Notes: a model not told the origin generated them from the sequence alone. A DNA stretch of 60,000 bases from Membranipora membranacea (GCA_914767715.1 OU612074.1:2249501-2309500), one strand, 5' to 3'. Counted from the first letter of the stretch, positions 23,466 through 37,105 are shown. Program-made: numbers and translations.

Positions 23466-26400
23466 CTATATACAAGTAAATAACAGATTGTATAATTATA
23501 TTGTTTTAAGAAGAACATATATATTGGAAATGTCCCCTCAGGAATGAAGGGGAGAATATTCTGATGACTTTTTGTTAATTTCCATAAATCCAAGCTATCT
23601 TGGAAACTGCTTCTCACGCCCCTTTTAAAAATCCCAATTGTAGAATGACAAGAAAGGTAAAGTGATTCCTCATCCACCTCCTCCAAAAACTTGGTTTATA
23701 CTTTTGAATTCCTGGCATTTGGGTCTGCAACTCATATATTTGTAACATATTAATCAATTAATTAATTAATTAATGCTAATCATTTCCAGAACGAACACTG
23801 CAATGTGATTGAGGCGCGACATGAATTGCTCAAGAAATAGTCCCTCTTTTATCATTTGATGTGTCAAGTCATGAGAGAGGATGTTGAAAAGTGGAGATGG
23901 CAATCAAACTCAGTTTCAGGGCCACGCTACAATGGGGAGGGGGTCACTGCAATCTTCAATGCATCAAGCTGAGTGGAATCGATAAAATGCTAAGAGCTGC
24001 AGCCAAACATTCTAGCACAAAATTCTCAAAATATTTGATTGTTAACACAGGTTGATTGAAAAACTACCACATTGGCAACTTTTGTTTTGGTTGATTTTTC
24101 AATAATTAGATATCAGCGCTTTGTTTACCTGAACTGGTCTTGTAACATAAAATCCTAAATTATGATATCTTCATTGCATCAATAAATGCACATTAGTATG
24201 CATAGATAGAGGTTAGTGTCCTAATATTGTGGTAATCGTTGACAGGAATACACTGAGTTTAAATCTGAGGGCTGCTGTACAAGTTACTCACCTCTGTCTC
24301 CTAGTCTGGGCCACAAACCAGAAAGTCGATGGATGCTGCGAAGATCCTCTCAATTCTGTTACCCTGCTGTCTGAAATATTCCAATTTCAGAGTTCAACTG
24401 TGCAGAAGAAAACTAAAAAAAAAGAAAATAGCCTGGCATACATTTAAAATTACCGGAGTGGGGTTCGCTCACCGGGGGGGGGGGGCAGATTTGCATTTGT
24501 GATACTCCCTGATGTGGTGGGATCCTTGGTTTTTCTCAAATGCACCAAATACTGTCAACTTGGAATAAAAAGTTCATGTTAATCAATCAGGTAAGGAGAT
24601 AATCAAGGACCTTGTCGGAACCATCAAAATACACAATCATTGTAATCAACAAATACTGCCACATCAATTAAAATGGCTAAACTGAAAGTAAACACCATAT
24701 GATGAGATGAGTGGTATTTACTGCAGTATAAAAACCTTGTCAGAGATGAAAGTGAAGTGACTCTGTAGACTTCTGAACCGCTCAGTTCCTTACCTAGGTA
24801 TGAAAATCTTGACTTATCTTATCAGTTAACAAAAAGCCTCTAGCTAGATGTTTGTATGTATGTATAGATGTTGCGTTCTTCGGAATCCGTTACTCTAAAA
24901 TATAAACAAATTTATCATCAAATTTTGTTGTTGAAGGGGGCAAAGTGTGCTGTTTTGTGTCGAGAAAGATGATATGTCAGCAGTTGCTTAGAAAGAGTTC
25001 AGGAAAGTTCTGTCTATAATCAATATGCACCTGCTTGTAAAAGCTTTTATTGTATTGAGATCAGCTAACCATGCACAAGGTTGCAGATGTTGGAAAATTC
25101 AAACACAATTCCAACAAAACAAAAAATTAATTATAAATCTACAGATAGCGGGATGGGGGGGGGGGGGGAGTTCCAAAGAGAAAACATTTACATGCATACA
25201 CTAAGTGACCTTAATTAGCATGAGAAAAGAAAATGTAATCAACTTTGATGTTGGCTAGAATCCTTAGAAAGGAGACAGCCCAATAACACTTCTGTCTTTG
25301 AACGCTTGAAAAACATTGTAATTGTGATGTGTATAATGTCACTGCCAGAAAGTGATGAACTCTGCGCTAGCAACATTTTATTCAGCACATTACAACATTT
25401 ACCTTTTGATTGAAGACTCCTTGTCTGTCAGTCACAACACAGAGTACAGTCACAATCTAATTTAAAACCTCTATTTATTATTCACTTATATACTTTAAGC
25501 CCACTTACTGTTTACTGGGAAGGATTTCAGCTAGATATACGAGGAAATTTCGTCTTATTTCTCGGAGAATGAAAATGTTCCTGTTATGACCAGCTTACAA
25601 GTTGTGTTTTGACTAGCCTTGTGTCGTGCTCTCATTGATTGCAACATTAGCTGAAATCACGTAAAACAAAATATTTGTGTGTATGAAAATCAAATCATCA
25701 CACAGAAAACTTGGCACTAAACTACATTCCTCTATGTGACAGGCTTGTGTAAGGGGATATGATATTATTGTATGTGGGTACAAAAGGATTAATGCCTGTT
25801 TGCGATAACATAATATGTAGATAACCAGTAAAAGTGGAACACAGAAGGAGAGGCTTCTATTCAGTCTAATATTTTTCTTCAGATGAAACTTCAATCTCTG
25901 GCGGCCATCATTTCATAGTTTATATGGACAAAATTTAACCGCCACATTCCACCTGAATAATATTAAGGGCAAATATCCGATAAGAAAGTGGAGTCACCTA
26001 GTAGATTTGAATCTAGTGTATGAGACAAAAGTTGACCTCCAGTTATTGCCCAACTTTGTGACCTTGCCTCTATGCTAATAAACATGTATGTATTTATGTA
26101 ATCAAGTCTGCACCATAGTATTGCGAGAGGCAACTCCCGGTCAAAGGTTACTACTGTTCCATCAGGGAGTTTGTTCCATTGTGGCTCGAATGTATCCTGA
26201 TATTGGGCTTCAATTGCTTTCCTAATTTAGGTTTAATCAGCCCCCAAGCTGCGGAGACAAACGTATGCCTAAACAGTTTGCAGAGTGGTTGGATTCAACA
26301 CTGCCTCAAACAATCATTAGCCGGATAATACTGTCAATGTGATACCAGTTCACTTATCAGTGCTACTGAATCCCTCTCAAGAGATGGGTGATCACATGTC

Positions 26401-26789
26401 TCAATTTAGCATCGACACACAGTCACCCCTTACTGGTGCCAATGCACTGTAAAGGGCTGGCAGCCTGGCTATTCATCCACATATTCCCAGCTGGCAAGGT
26501 TTAGCCAGCAACCTTCTGTAGAGGTTGCCTATGGGCAGCTTTATTGTTGGCCAATATCCTCTGACATCACCTTTCTTTGATAGGTATGCCAGAGGGAGCC
26601 AGATATCCCCATTTCCCAGCAACAGATATAATTGGTTGTAGATGCTTCTGCTTTTATACTCTATTTTATTGCCATTGGCGGATGCAGAAATAACCTTTCT
26701 GGACTGACAACACATAGCCAACACTCAAAGATTAATGTATTTACCATCTATTAGTATGGCTCCAGCATGAGAACAGTTTACTCCCCATT
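23466..26789. other. Upstream spacer, no gene recognised
   Basis: Contains an ATTA microsatellite near 23755, a G run near 24474-24486 and another near 25155-25168. The promoter and any 5'UTR exon of the NTase-TPR gene should lie at its left end but could not be placed. No exon with family similarity was seen on either strand. Confidence 0.4.
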
Positions 26790-26797
26790 GTTTTCGA

Positions 26798-28178
26798 CAG
26801 GGCTCTTAACCACTCAGGTTTAGCCCGAGTTACTCAGATTTTTGGATTCAACTCAGGCTACTCAGGGGATTTTAGAATGTAAGCTAGAAACTCAGATTTT
26901 GCTCGTTGGCAGAGATGAATAATATATAAACAATGCTAAATGTTGCCTTACAATAATTTATGCCATATTATTAATGAATGATCAGGTATTAGATTCTAGT
27001 TGTGGTAAGCTATGTAAATAATACTGCACTGCCAAACTAATAATACCAAAGATTATAAATACTCTCACTGCACTGCCTATTCAAGTCATTTATGTGAAAT
27101 TGATATGGCTAAATTCCAATTTGCATTTGAGAATGCTTTTAAAATTTAGCTTGTAACGAACTTGACAATGACAATGAACAATGATTTCTAAGGGTTATAG
27201 AATATTGACACATTACACCCAGACCCCCACTGAGATGAATAATAAAGATAACATCAAGCTTTTGCATGAGAATAATGTGCGGTATTTGTTGTGGGTATTT
27301 TATTTCATTTGTGATAAGCTTTGCTCTTTTTGAATTGCCAATCCCAGTGATTTGCGAAATAGATTATTATGTCTAAATAGAAGTTTAGACATGTTAAAAA
27401 AGTGATTTTGCAGGTGAACCGGATAAATCCAGGCAATGATTTCAATAGCATCACATTACATTTATTATGCCTTTCTACCCTGGCGCCTTGATTCGTCAGC
27501 CTTCAAATCAATATTTCTACAAACAGCCTGTGGCGATGGCCATGGTTAATCCATATGAATTGGTTCATCTGGATCAAATCTAAAATTGTTTACGATTTTA
27601 TGTTTACAAGAAATGCTCTAGGTTTTTATTGATTTACTTGCGATCACAAACATGAAATGTTGCGATAAAAGGATGCATATACTTTGTCAATAAAGGAGGC
27701 TGTTGCTAGAGTATGGAACTTGCAATTGAGGTCATCGCTCTAGAAAATTGTGTATGATGTGATGCTCATCAGCAAAACAGCACAATAATATCGAGGTCGC
27801 CTCAAGCCTCAAATTCTTGGCAACATTAAAAACTTTCCTTAGTAATTTCTTGTCTATGGTACATATGATCATGTGCAAAACAGGCAGACAGTATACATCA
27901 AGAGGGAAACTACAAAACTTTTGAACATGATGAAAGCTAATGGCTTTGAACTAAGATGCAACATTTTTTTAACAACATACATTCTTTGACTCGCTTTGCC
28001 AGCTATTCTTTGCACATAATCTTCAAATCTCAGGGGTTTCACCCGACAATATTTCGGTGCCATCTCAGGCGTACCCTCAGCTGTTTATGCTCAGGGTGTT
28101 TTAAACCTTAAAAATACCACTATGTGACATGCTAATATCAAAACTCAGGTTTCGAATCCTCCCAGGTTGAGAGCCCTG
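26798..28178. mobile_element. 1.4-kb hAT-like TIR element
   Basis: The ends are CAGGGCTCTTAACC on the left and, reverse-complemented, CAGGGCTCTCAACC on the right. GTTTTCGA (26790-26797) and GGTTTCGA (28179-28186) flank them, an 8-bp duplication with one mismatch. CAGGG tips and 8-bp duplications are typical of hAT elements. No transposase is visible, so it is non-autonomous. Confidence 0.65.
27866..28063 (-). pseudogene. Non-LTR reverse transcriptase fragment
   Basis: A 64-codon open frame contains RIAGKASQRMYVVKKMLHLS followed by a hydrophobic stretch. This resembles the region after the catalytic core of CR1/Jockey-type reverse transcriptases (KASQRLYFLRRL-like). It lies inside the hAT-like element, so it was either captured or inserted there. 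No endonuclease or catalytic motif is present. Confidence 0.45.
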
Positions 28179-28186
28179 GGTTTCGA

Positions 28187-29320
28187 TGGTACAAATTTAC
28201 TTCAGTATCAATCCTAGAGGTCTAGGCTGAGTGTAAAAATGGTTGTCATGGTTACGTCGATGTAATTTGCAGGCCAATGTAGCATTTGTCTCCCCTAGCG
28301 AAGTGCTTGTTTTTGAGAATGCTTTACATCCAGACACCAAGTAATCAAATAAGACATGAGCATCCTCATTTAATTCCTGTGAACCAGTATCACATCCAAG
28401 AAATTTGAAATAGGCAAATACGACGTGGCCATTGATTGAATCAATTGCTTCTGACACCACTTAATACGCAACACAACAAGTGGTGGTCAGGAAATGATAC
28501 ATTTGTTAAATTATGAATTAATTATTCTTGCTAAGTATCTAAATACCAAATGCTAATTGCGCTTAGCAAGGCAGAAGCACTCTACAGACCCCACTCAGCC
28601 AGTACCGCTTACTCCCTCTCCCACAGGCCTTCTGGGTAATTTTAGAAAATTAATAAATGTAACAAATATATTAACTATATAATCTTAATATAGAAATTGG
28701 ATAGAGACAGTTAATAATATCCCTGATATACCCTTCCCTGAGAAGGATATAAAACCTCTATTAAACTTCTTGAAGAGGTTGCAAAAAATCCCTTTTTGGC
28801 AACCTCTTCCACCGGTCCATATGGCATACTATTGGTAACAGTGTTCAGCCTCTTCCGGTAACCTCTTTCCAACTCAGTTTAGACAACTCGTTGCCCGCTG
28901 GGTTGGGCCAACCTCATCAGCTCCTTCCTCCGCATAGAAATGCGTCTAAAAGTTTTATGAAATGAATAAAAACATACCTATGGAGAAGCACTAGAAAGAA
29001 AGTCATATGCAAGTTGTTAGTATATAGATTGTCTCGTCTTGTGTGATGGTGATACACTTGAAATGGTGCACTTTGGGGTGTACACTAACAACTAGTTAAT
29101 GGCAGATGCTCAATTCATATAAATATACAACTCACCGAATTACACTATTCTACCTCTGAATCGACAACCATCAAAGTAATTTAATCCTGATCGACTTGTC
29201 CTGTTACGGTGATATCGAACCTAGAGATAGACAAAAACATGGGTGAGAGACAATGTCATGATAGAAAACATATACAAGTATAAACAGAACAAGATATTAA
29301 CTCGCAAGCACAATCACGCA
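28187..29320. other. Intergenic, no gene recognised
   Basis: An 87-codon minus-strand open frame (28197-28460) shows no recognised motif. The rest is AT-rich and without convincing exons. Confidence 0.35.
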
Positions 29321-29323
29321 ATC

Positions 29324-29395
29324 ATGTTGTTGTTGTTTGTTGTTGTTTGTTGTTGTTTGTTGTTGTTTGTTGTTGTTTGTTGTTGTTTGTTGCTG
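29324..29395. repeat. TTGTTGTTTG microsatellite
   Basis: About seven tandem copies of a 10-bp unit. The translated open frame across it is simple-sequence only. Confidence 0.9.
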
Positions 29396-29792
29396 TTTTT
29401 GTTGTTATTTTCTGGTTGTTTTATAATACTATCTAATACTGAATATGTGGCTAGATATCTGGGTCCTGCTGCCACATATTTCAGCTCCAATTAATATTTT
29501 TGTTGTGCTCAGCTCTCTCGGTGGATCAAGAGTCCCCGAGCTAAACTCTTTACTTGCTATTAATACCTCACTCACTCTCCCTAATCATCCATGTTCAATC
29601 ATGTATGAACCAGGGCTTCCCATTCATACTGTTAAACATATTTGTGATACTTTGTAGTTGTCTTCTCTTGTACACGAGAAGGCAACTAGCTAATGTAATA
29701 CATAAAATTCCTCATACTCACAATCTCTACTAGGATTCACATTACGCGTAACCACATTCATCTAAACTCGTTCACAACAATGGTCTGTTCCA

Positions 29793-29901
29793 TACCTGTC
29801 AACCCTCCCGGTTTGGCCGGGAGTCTCCCTGAATTGGAGCAATCCTCCCTGAATTGCAAAAACCTCCCTGAATTCTCCCTGAATTCTCCCTGAATTGAGA
29901 A
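29793..29901. repeat. Candidate left terminal region of the hAT transposon
   Basis: Starts CATACCTGTCAACCCTCCCG, then a small GC palindrome (CCCGGTTTGGCCGGG), then five close copies of CTCCCTGAATT. Clustered short motifs near an element end are typical of hAT transposase binding. It lies 0.3 kb upstream of the transposase start. No inverted partner was found to the right. Confidence 0.45.
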
Positions 29902-30215
29902 AATGATGGATTTTTTTTCATCAAGTGAAATATTTTTGATTACCTTGGATACAAATCGGATATACTGACAGAAATAGGTACTAAACCTGAGTAGTGTCGT
30001 AATACAGCAGTCTCATTGGTCATAATCACAAATCCTACAACCTAATTGGCCAGAGAATTTCTGACAATCTAACAGATTTCCCACTTTTGAATGTTTGTTA
30101 CAAAATTTGTTTCCTGTGTGAAAGCAAGGGTGAGAAAGTTTTTTTTCATTCATTCAAAGACTCAAACTCTGTTTTCTTCCACTAACTTGTAGGCTACTAC
30201 CACCCACAACTGTCC

Positions 30216-33200
30216 ATGGCCTCTTCTAGCAAGAAACCCAAATATTTATGCAAATATAGCAAAGCCTGGGAATCCAAGTTTTCGTTTGTGAAGCCATCCA
30301 AATGTGGCTCCACTCATGCTCTGTGCACCATCTGTAAATGTGATGTGAAAATTACTCATGGGGGTGCAAATGATCTCACCCAGCATGCCAAAAGTAAGGG
30401 CCACATAGAGACAGAGAGGATGCTTCTCAGCAGCAAGTCAATATCTGATTTCTTTCCTTCTAAGTCAGTTATACAAACAAAGGTGAGTGGGAATGACTGG
30501 AGTGAGTGAGTGGCAGTGGCCCACAATCTTATCCATGATCATCAAGCCAAAACCAACCAACAACACCCCTGCTTTGGCTTGGCTTGGATCATGGATGGGG
30601 GCCACTCAGATAGCCTGCGCATCCACACAGACAGCTACTCAGCCTCAATCTCTAGCATGATAATAACAACGATGATGAAGAATATGGCTGTTCAGTTCAC
30701 ACTAATCACAACACATTTGTGGTGTGGAATATATTATCTTGTCATATTAGACCTTTGTTATGTTATGAAATTTGTCAAACGTCAGTGGATGATGGGTGGG
30801 TGGTGGGTGACATGGTGAGTCTCTCTGTCAATCACGCTCATGCCTCTTCCACATTCTACAGGTTACTAATGCTGAGGGGTTATTCGCTATGATGATTGCC
30901 CAGCACAACTGCAGCTTCAGTCTGGCCGACCACTTCTCAGATCTGGCGCCGCTGATGTTTCCAGACTCGGAGATTGCAAAGCGGTACGGATGCCGCCGCA
31001 CAAAAACTATGGCGATGATACGAGGTAGGTTGATTGATTTAGCCTACGGAAATGTCACTTAATAATTTTTGGACTATGATTCTGCTCTCCTACGGACTGC
31101 TTTGATTTCCAAACACCAGGATTCCATGATCAAAGCAGTCTGTAAGAGAAACTTGTAGGCTATAGTACACTTTCTAAACCTTCGCCCTTCATTTATTTAT
31201 AGAGGGTTTCGCTCCGGAGTTCAACAAGAGCGTGAGTGAGCTCTGCCGCACCTCGTTCTTTGGTTTGATGTGTGATGAGACGACAGACCGGGGTGTTGAC
31301 AAACAGCTTGTTATTCTAGCTCGACTCTTTGTGGCTGGTAAGGTGGTGGCCAGGTTCATCGACATGCCCACCTGCAATCTCAGCACCGCTCAGGACTTGT
31401 TCGATGCGCTGAATGAAAGCTTGAGGTGAGCAACATGAGTGGGCCCAGACACAATTACAGTAGGCCTAAAAAACAATACAATGGCATTTTCGAACCCTCC
31501 GCACACCACAATATACCTACCAGCCATTTACTGGCCGCTTGCTATGGCAACTAGCCGTGATTATAATATTGATCGGTACAACGCGGAAGGACTTACAAAT
31601 AATGTTAATTATTTCATTACCTTTTCAGCATAGATTTTACTAAATATACACATGGTAAGTATTATCGCTGTGTGGTGCGGTAAATATTGGTAACACTGGG
31701 CCAGGGCTGGCGTTTCTGCAGACCATGAAATAAATATGAGCATAAATCAAATGTGAGGATAATATTCGCAGCAGCAGCAGGGTAATTGAAACTTAGATTG
31801 ATTTATGTTTTTCAATAATAACCTTTCCTGTCAATTCTCACCATGCTATCTAACCCTTCGGCAGCGAGTGTATGTGTGCACCTTTCACTTTCATCAATTC
31901 CTAGTAATACAATAACTAACTGCCAATACTATTTGATGACTATGTACCGGCCGTACAACCACCTCTTTAGCTTCACAAAGCTATACTAGAAAGACTCTGT
32001 TTTTTAATTTTTTTAGTTCTCGGGAAATTCCATGGACGAACGTCATCACCTTTAATTCAGACAACTGCTCCGTGATGAAAGGAGTCCGCAGCGGAGTAAT
32101 AGCCAAGATCAAGGAGGTGCAGCCCAACATCATTGATGTGGGATGCATCTGCCACCTGTCAAACTTAGCTGTGGGTGCCTCTCTGAAGAACTCACTGTTC
32201 GACGTCGACAGGTTTCTCTGCGAGCTCTGCAAGTACTTCAACCAAAGGTAGGCTTATGACTCTCTCTCTCACCCTCAATGTAAGTTTGATGACTTCGCGT
32301 GATTGTAATCTTAGTTGCCATGCAAATTTGTTTGTCTAGCTGTAGCATGAGCTTGTCTCAATCTTTAACTATATTGGTAAGTGATAACTCATTGCTAGGC
32401 TAAATTCGGTAAGTAGCTAATAAGTTATATGTTGGATTTGTTTGGTTGTCAGCTCTAAGAGATGTGAAGAACTGAAGGAGTTCCAGCGGTTCGTGGGAGT
32501 GGAGGAAAAGACCCTCATCAAACACTGCCCAACACGCTGGCTGAGTATGCGGAAATGTATCATTCGGGTGATAGACCAACACGCTGCCCTCAGATCATTC
32601 TTCCAGGCCCAGAAGGACGTGGACGATCCCCGCAGCAAGGTAGCAGATATATTCAAGACCTTGGACGACCCCCTGCTCTTACCATGGCTGCACTTCCTGA
32701 AGACGGCGTTGCTGCCATATTACAACTTCAACGCGAAGTTTCAGGTGAGGTGACTATCTTTTCAATGCTATGCAGTATTAGAGACGAAGGTAACTCAAAA
32801 TTGTCTCAACATCATTGTGACTGGCTTGCATAGCGATGATTTTGAGATTATTTTTGGTGTGGGTTATATAATTGCCGTCTCACTGTAGGGTGAAGAGGTG
32901 CTCGTCATGGATCTCCACGGATCGATGGTGAAGCTGGTGAAGACCGTTCTCTCCTAATACGTGCCGGTCGGACTGATCCGGGCTCTTGGGGGAGATCTGC
33001 CAGAGATTGCCCCTGTACATGATCTGCGGGCTGATCAGCTCAGTGACGGTGAACTATTTGTGGGGACGGAGGCCAGGGTGCTGCTGACAGCTTTGGAGGA
33101 GGACACGGCCCCAGCTCAGATCAGCAAGTTTCTCAGGTAGGCCATAGATGCAATGGTTAGGCTAAATTATTGGTATGACTATTCAGCAAAAGATGTGATG

Positions 33201-33794
33201 GACTTCTGCTTTTGTAGACTATTCAAACCTGTGGCGTTCTTTTGCAGTGCTGCACGGTGCTTCTATGAGCAAGGAGTCCGAAAGATGCTGAAGATCTTCC
33301 CTCTCTCAGACAAGATGCTGCAGCTGGTGCCGGCAGCAGACCCAGCACATAAGGAGGAATTCAGCGCCCACCAGATCCAGACTCTGGCTAAAAAACTGAA
33401 CATCCATACAGACCCGGAGGCACTGGACGGCGTGCACACAGAATTGATTCAGCATCAGTTTGATGACGACTCACCACCATCATCAGGTGATGTAGTATCA
33501 TTCTGGCATCAGGCAGCCTCCATCTACCCTAATCTCAGTGTGGTTATGAAAGCTCTGCTGATCATTCCCCACAGCAATGCACAGTCAGAGCGGGCATTCT
33601 CCATGTTGAAGAAGGTGTTCACCGATCAGCGGGCAGATCTCTGCAAAGAGACTGTCAATGCCCTGATGTCAGTGAAGATGAACACTGATGTGTGCTGTCA
33701 CAAGACATCTCTCGACTCAACCATGCAGCAGAAACTAAAGCGTGCTGCTTTCACATACAATGAGAAGCATGGCTCTTACACCACCACTGACTAA
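30216..33794 (+). pseudogene. hAT-superfamily transposase, seven exons, one internal stop
   Basis: Exons 30216-30482, 30862-31024, 31203-31425, 32017-32247, 32453-32744, 32889-33136 and 33248-33794 join in frame at proper GT/AG borders, giving 568 codons with the stop. Exon 1 encodes a BED-like zinc finger (CTICKCDV, then two His). Later come CDETTD and FNSDNCS (catalytic Asp candidates), CICHLSNLA, HCPTRWLSM, and the hAT dimerisation region SNAQSERAFSMLKK. TAA at 32955-32957 in exon 6 interrupts the frame and would remove the C-terminal half, including the dimerisation domain. Everything else looks intact, so inactivation is recent or the stop is an assembly error or allele. The GC content is higher than in the surroundings. 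Confidence 0.85.
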
Positions 33795-34500
33795 CTATTA
33801 TTATTATGAACTTTATTATCGTATGCTGATCAGGTATGCTCATACAGTAAGACAATATGAACATACAAATGGAGATCATGCCGACATTTGGTGTAAAAAA
33901 TTGCACTAAATTGATACACAATAAGCCAAAACTGAATTTACACCACAAATTGACTATCAACTACGGACATTCCTTATATTTAATAATTCAGATATTGTGT
34001 GCGCTTCATCCCAACTTATCTCATCCCATCTTTATTTTGATAAGCAATAGCCCAGCCCAGGGCTTCTCCATGATAACTCTTTGTTAAAATCTGAATAGAA
34101 TAATTGTACAATACGAAACAATTTGCAATTTATTACTAAATAATTCTCTGCCTACTCTGTACCATAGTGTTATTAGTGTGTAGGCCATATTCATCTCATC
34201 TTACCCCATTTTTCTTCATTTTAATAACCAAATAGCCCAGGGCTTCTGTGGGCGGGGCGGCGCCCCGCACCCCGCTGTTGGGGGGGGGGCAAGCCCCAGT
34301 ATGCAGATTTCATCACATCCAAAATCAGATAAACTATTTGATGCATTTTCAATGGTATGTAGGAATTTATTGATAATGCGTACTTCATTAGGAGGAATAT
34401 AGACAGAAACAAACAGGATATTTAAAGACTTGAAAACTACTGAAACAAAAACAGCGTCTTCTCTTTATCTTCTAATTCTGGAATGTGGGTGTAATGTAAA
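33795..34500. other. Repeat-bearing spacer
   Basis: Two related segments ending AGCCCAGGGCTTCT occur at about 34001-34070 and 34180-34250. A GC-rich patch with a run of G follows at about 34247-34292 and stands out from the AT-rich surroundings. No gene was recognised, and the right end of the hAT element could not be found here. Confidence 0.4.
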
Positions 34501-34507
34501 CTAAAAT

Positions 34508-36071
34508 TTACAAAGATTGCAACTCCACCAGAATATGACGTTTTACATTTTTTAAAGAAATAATGTAACCCAGAATGAATTGGTCAATATCTAGATTATA
34601 TGATTTAGTGTCTGAAATAAAAGAAATATCTACAAAACATTCAATCATATAATTAGATAGTGCCGTAAGGGAGTGTTGTGATAGTCCACAGATATTTATT
34701 TGCATGAGTCTAAGTTTGTTTAAAAGAAGCTCAGGCATCCTGGTTTTCAGTTAGGAGTGATTGGATGTTTTGGTATTTTGTACACTTTTTATCATTAGCC
34801 TTATGGGGCATGGTGCAGTTGCAGCATTGCGATTTAGTTTTGCAGTTTAACAGTTACAACATATTTTGTTGTTAGCACATATATTACTGGAATGACCGTA
34901 TTTCCAGCAATTAAAACATTGTGTAACATTTCGATGCAGGTTCTTTTTACGAGGTCAAGGGAGAAGAAATCCAACTTATTGTTTTACTTGATTCACTACA
35001 TTTTATTTCATCCATCCTGGTGTGACGATGGTGTGTAAGATACAGCAAAGTGTGATATAAAAATACAGCAGTCTTTTATCTAATAGGTGTGTTGGCTTTA
35101 AGCTCTGGTTCCAAAAAGCTGACGTGCCTTGGGCCCCTATCGCTTTTATAGTAGCTACTCCAGGCCAGACACGTCAACTGTACATTAGTTATTTTTTATG
35201 ATCACAATCTGTCCTTGTCACAGGAAACCATCATTCATTCAGTGCCGTGACCAAAGGAAGTTCACATAGATAAGATATGAAAACAGGGGAGACGACATTA
35301 TCATTAATTTAAGTTCACTTCGATCAGATATGAAAACAGCGGAAACGACATTAACATTTATCCAAGTTTACATCATTCAATTATAAAACCATGGAATTAT
35401 TTAAGCTCTGCTGTCTCTACTTATTTAGCATCCCGTAGTTCTTAACGAGGTAATCTGATTTATATGTTACAGCGCTACTTCTAGTGAGCAGTTTAAACTG
35501 ATATATTTTCTAGCCATAATGAGTGGATGATTGCATTTTCTAGTGCCTCCCTGGATGGAAAAAACAACTTTAACAATATTCAGTGGACCCCTCTTTGATA
35601 TAAGTCTAGTCGCATTAGCTTGGGGATGTATTAGGTGCAGATCAGTATTTATGTCATCATCACTTATGAATTTAGGAATACCCCGAACAATGCCATGGGT
35701 TGATGTATGAGTCACAAGCTTTGAGATAGGATTGATTATGCTTTTGACTTTGTGAAGCATGAACTTCTCCAGTCATTCACTAGATTCGCCGAAAAGTGAC
35801 ACCAACGACTCGGAAACCTAGTCGTCACTATAAACCTCTTTCTAAGCAGCACCTCAGTGCATACATCGTCTACTAGACGGACAGCAACATTATTATTAGC
35901 GTTATACGGATTGAACCTCGCTAAGGTATAGAAGCTATCAAGCTCTAGGCAGCAAACTAGATACAAAGACGTTATGGATCTAAAACCAGGACTATGTTCA
36001 GAGAACCTGCACTGGATACTTCTCAAAGCAGACAGAAGAGAAGTACTGAAGAGAGGCAAAAGTCGATCCAT
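34508..36071 (-). pseudogene. Non-LTR retrotransposon 5' part: ORF1 (gag-like) and endonuclease start
   Basis: Reading right to left: 35467-35760 is an ORF1-like segment (VRGIPKFISDDDIN and LNIVKVVFSIQGG resemble the RNA-binding region of gag-like ORF1). At about 34780-34960 there are zinc-knuckle remains (CFNCWKYGHSSNIC and a C-x2-C-x3-H-x5-C). At 34508-34738 is the start of an APE-type endonuclease (LMQINICGLSQHSLTALSNY and ISFISDTKSY). Frames are broken between these parts. About 490 bp (34975-35465) without gag similarity separates ORF1 from the knuckles and is probably a later insertion. The reverse transcriptase is missing downstream. Confidence 0.6.
34975..35465. other. Probable insertion within the retrotransposon relic
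   Basis: It lies between two parts of one ORF1 that should be contiguous. Two similar segments (GATATGAAAACAG followed by ACGACATTA) occur at about 35274 and 35328. No clear target duplication or LTR pair was identified. Confidence 0.35.
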
Positions 36072-36093
36072 TGTGTTAGATATAATTCAGATA

Positions 36094-36641
36094 CTGTAGA
36101 ATGGGTTTATAACACGCTATAATATTTAACGTTTTTGTGCCAAAATTGGTTCTTGAAATTTTAACGAAAATATTATTTAACTATTGACTTGTCTTAATCA
36201 ATTAATGTTTACTATTGACCTGACCTCAACAATTTATTTCTACTAGGTTTTCATATTGCTAGATAAGATAAGTGCAAGCACAAAACAGCTGCTGCTTACA
36301 AAAATTATGTGCTCATGTCAGGAGGGTAGACAACTCCAATCCAGTAGTTTGATACTAATTACAGACTGTGTGCATAACAAACTGCCAATCCTATGAGTAT
36401 TTGGTACTATACAACAATAATCCCATGATAATTAATCATAATATACCAGTGTAAGAGCAAGCCCTGCACTCCCTGACATTAAATAAATGTTGTCAACATA
36501 AACCTATAAATACATATTTATATGTTTATGGTTGTCAAGAATGATTACATTATTGATTTTTTATTGGTTTTTATTTTACCTATTCTATTGAGGTCGTTAA
36601 AGTCGTTAACAAATATGTCGTTAATGAAACCCATTCTACAG
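36094..36641. mobile_element. 548-bp MITE with TA target duplication
   Basis: The tips CTGTAGAATGGGTTT and AAACCCATTCTACAG are inverted copies, each flanked outside by TA (36092-36093 and 36642-36643). This fits the Tc1/mariner target preference. No transposase frame is present. Confidence 0.65.
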
Positions 36642-37105
36642 TATAGGTAATTATTATTTTTACTTGGTATGGTATTTTATTGTATAATCGACAAACAAGT
36701 GAGATGATAAGGAAGCGGCGCTGAGAGGAATTTTATACAATAATAAAACGCTGTCCAAGTTATTCCTGTGGCCTTCTGTTATAATTACTATTATTACATT
36801 GCCATTATATGGGCTACAGCAGGAGAACCTTCAGTTGGAGTTAGCCGCCTCAAACAGCAAACTTTGTTTGATGACGGTGAAGCACACGGTTTTCACCTAT
36901 GATAGAAGCATGGTATGTTTATAAAATATGGCGGCTGCAGCTATATTTTTACTACTCAAGAGTGTGTAGGGATTTTCATGGTCATCAAACTAATTACCTA
37001 ACTAAGATAAAGTTTGATCAGGTCTCCTCATACTCTTCATGCTATTTAGTGCTGTCAAGTGTCATCTCTAATTTAGTACCCGTCAATATACATGCATTAC
37101 ATTAT
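36642..37105. other. Spacer, no gene recognised
   Basis: Only a weak inverted repeat (TTTTATTGTATAAT near 36670 and ATTTTATACAATAATAAAA near 36731) was noticed. Confidence 0.35.

Noticed and set aside
29243-29494. 83-codon open frame rich in Leu, Val and Cys
   Set aside because: It is translation of the TTGTTGTTTG microsatellite.
34247-34292. GC-rich patch as a CpG-island promoter
   Set aside because: It is under 50 bp and mostly G/C runs beside a retrotransposon relic. No gene start lies nearby.
34975-35465. Possible solo LTR inside the non-LTR relic
   Set aside because: TG/CA-like ends can be chosen in several ways, but none has a matching target duplication.
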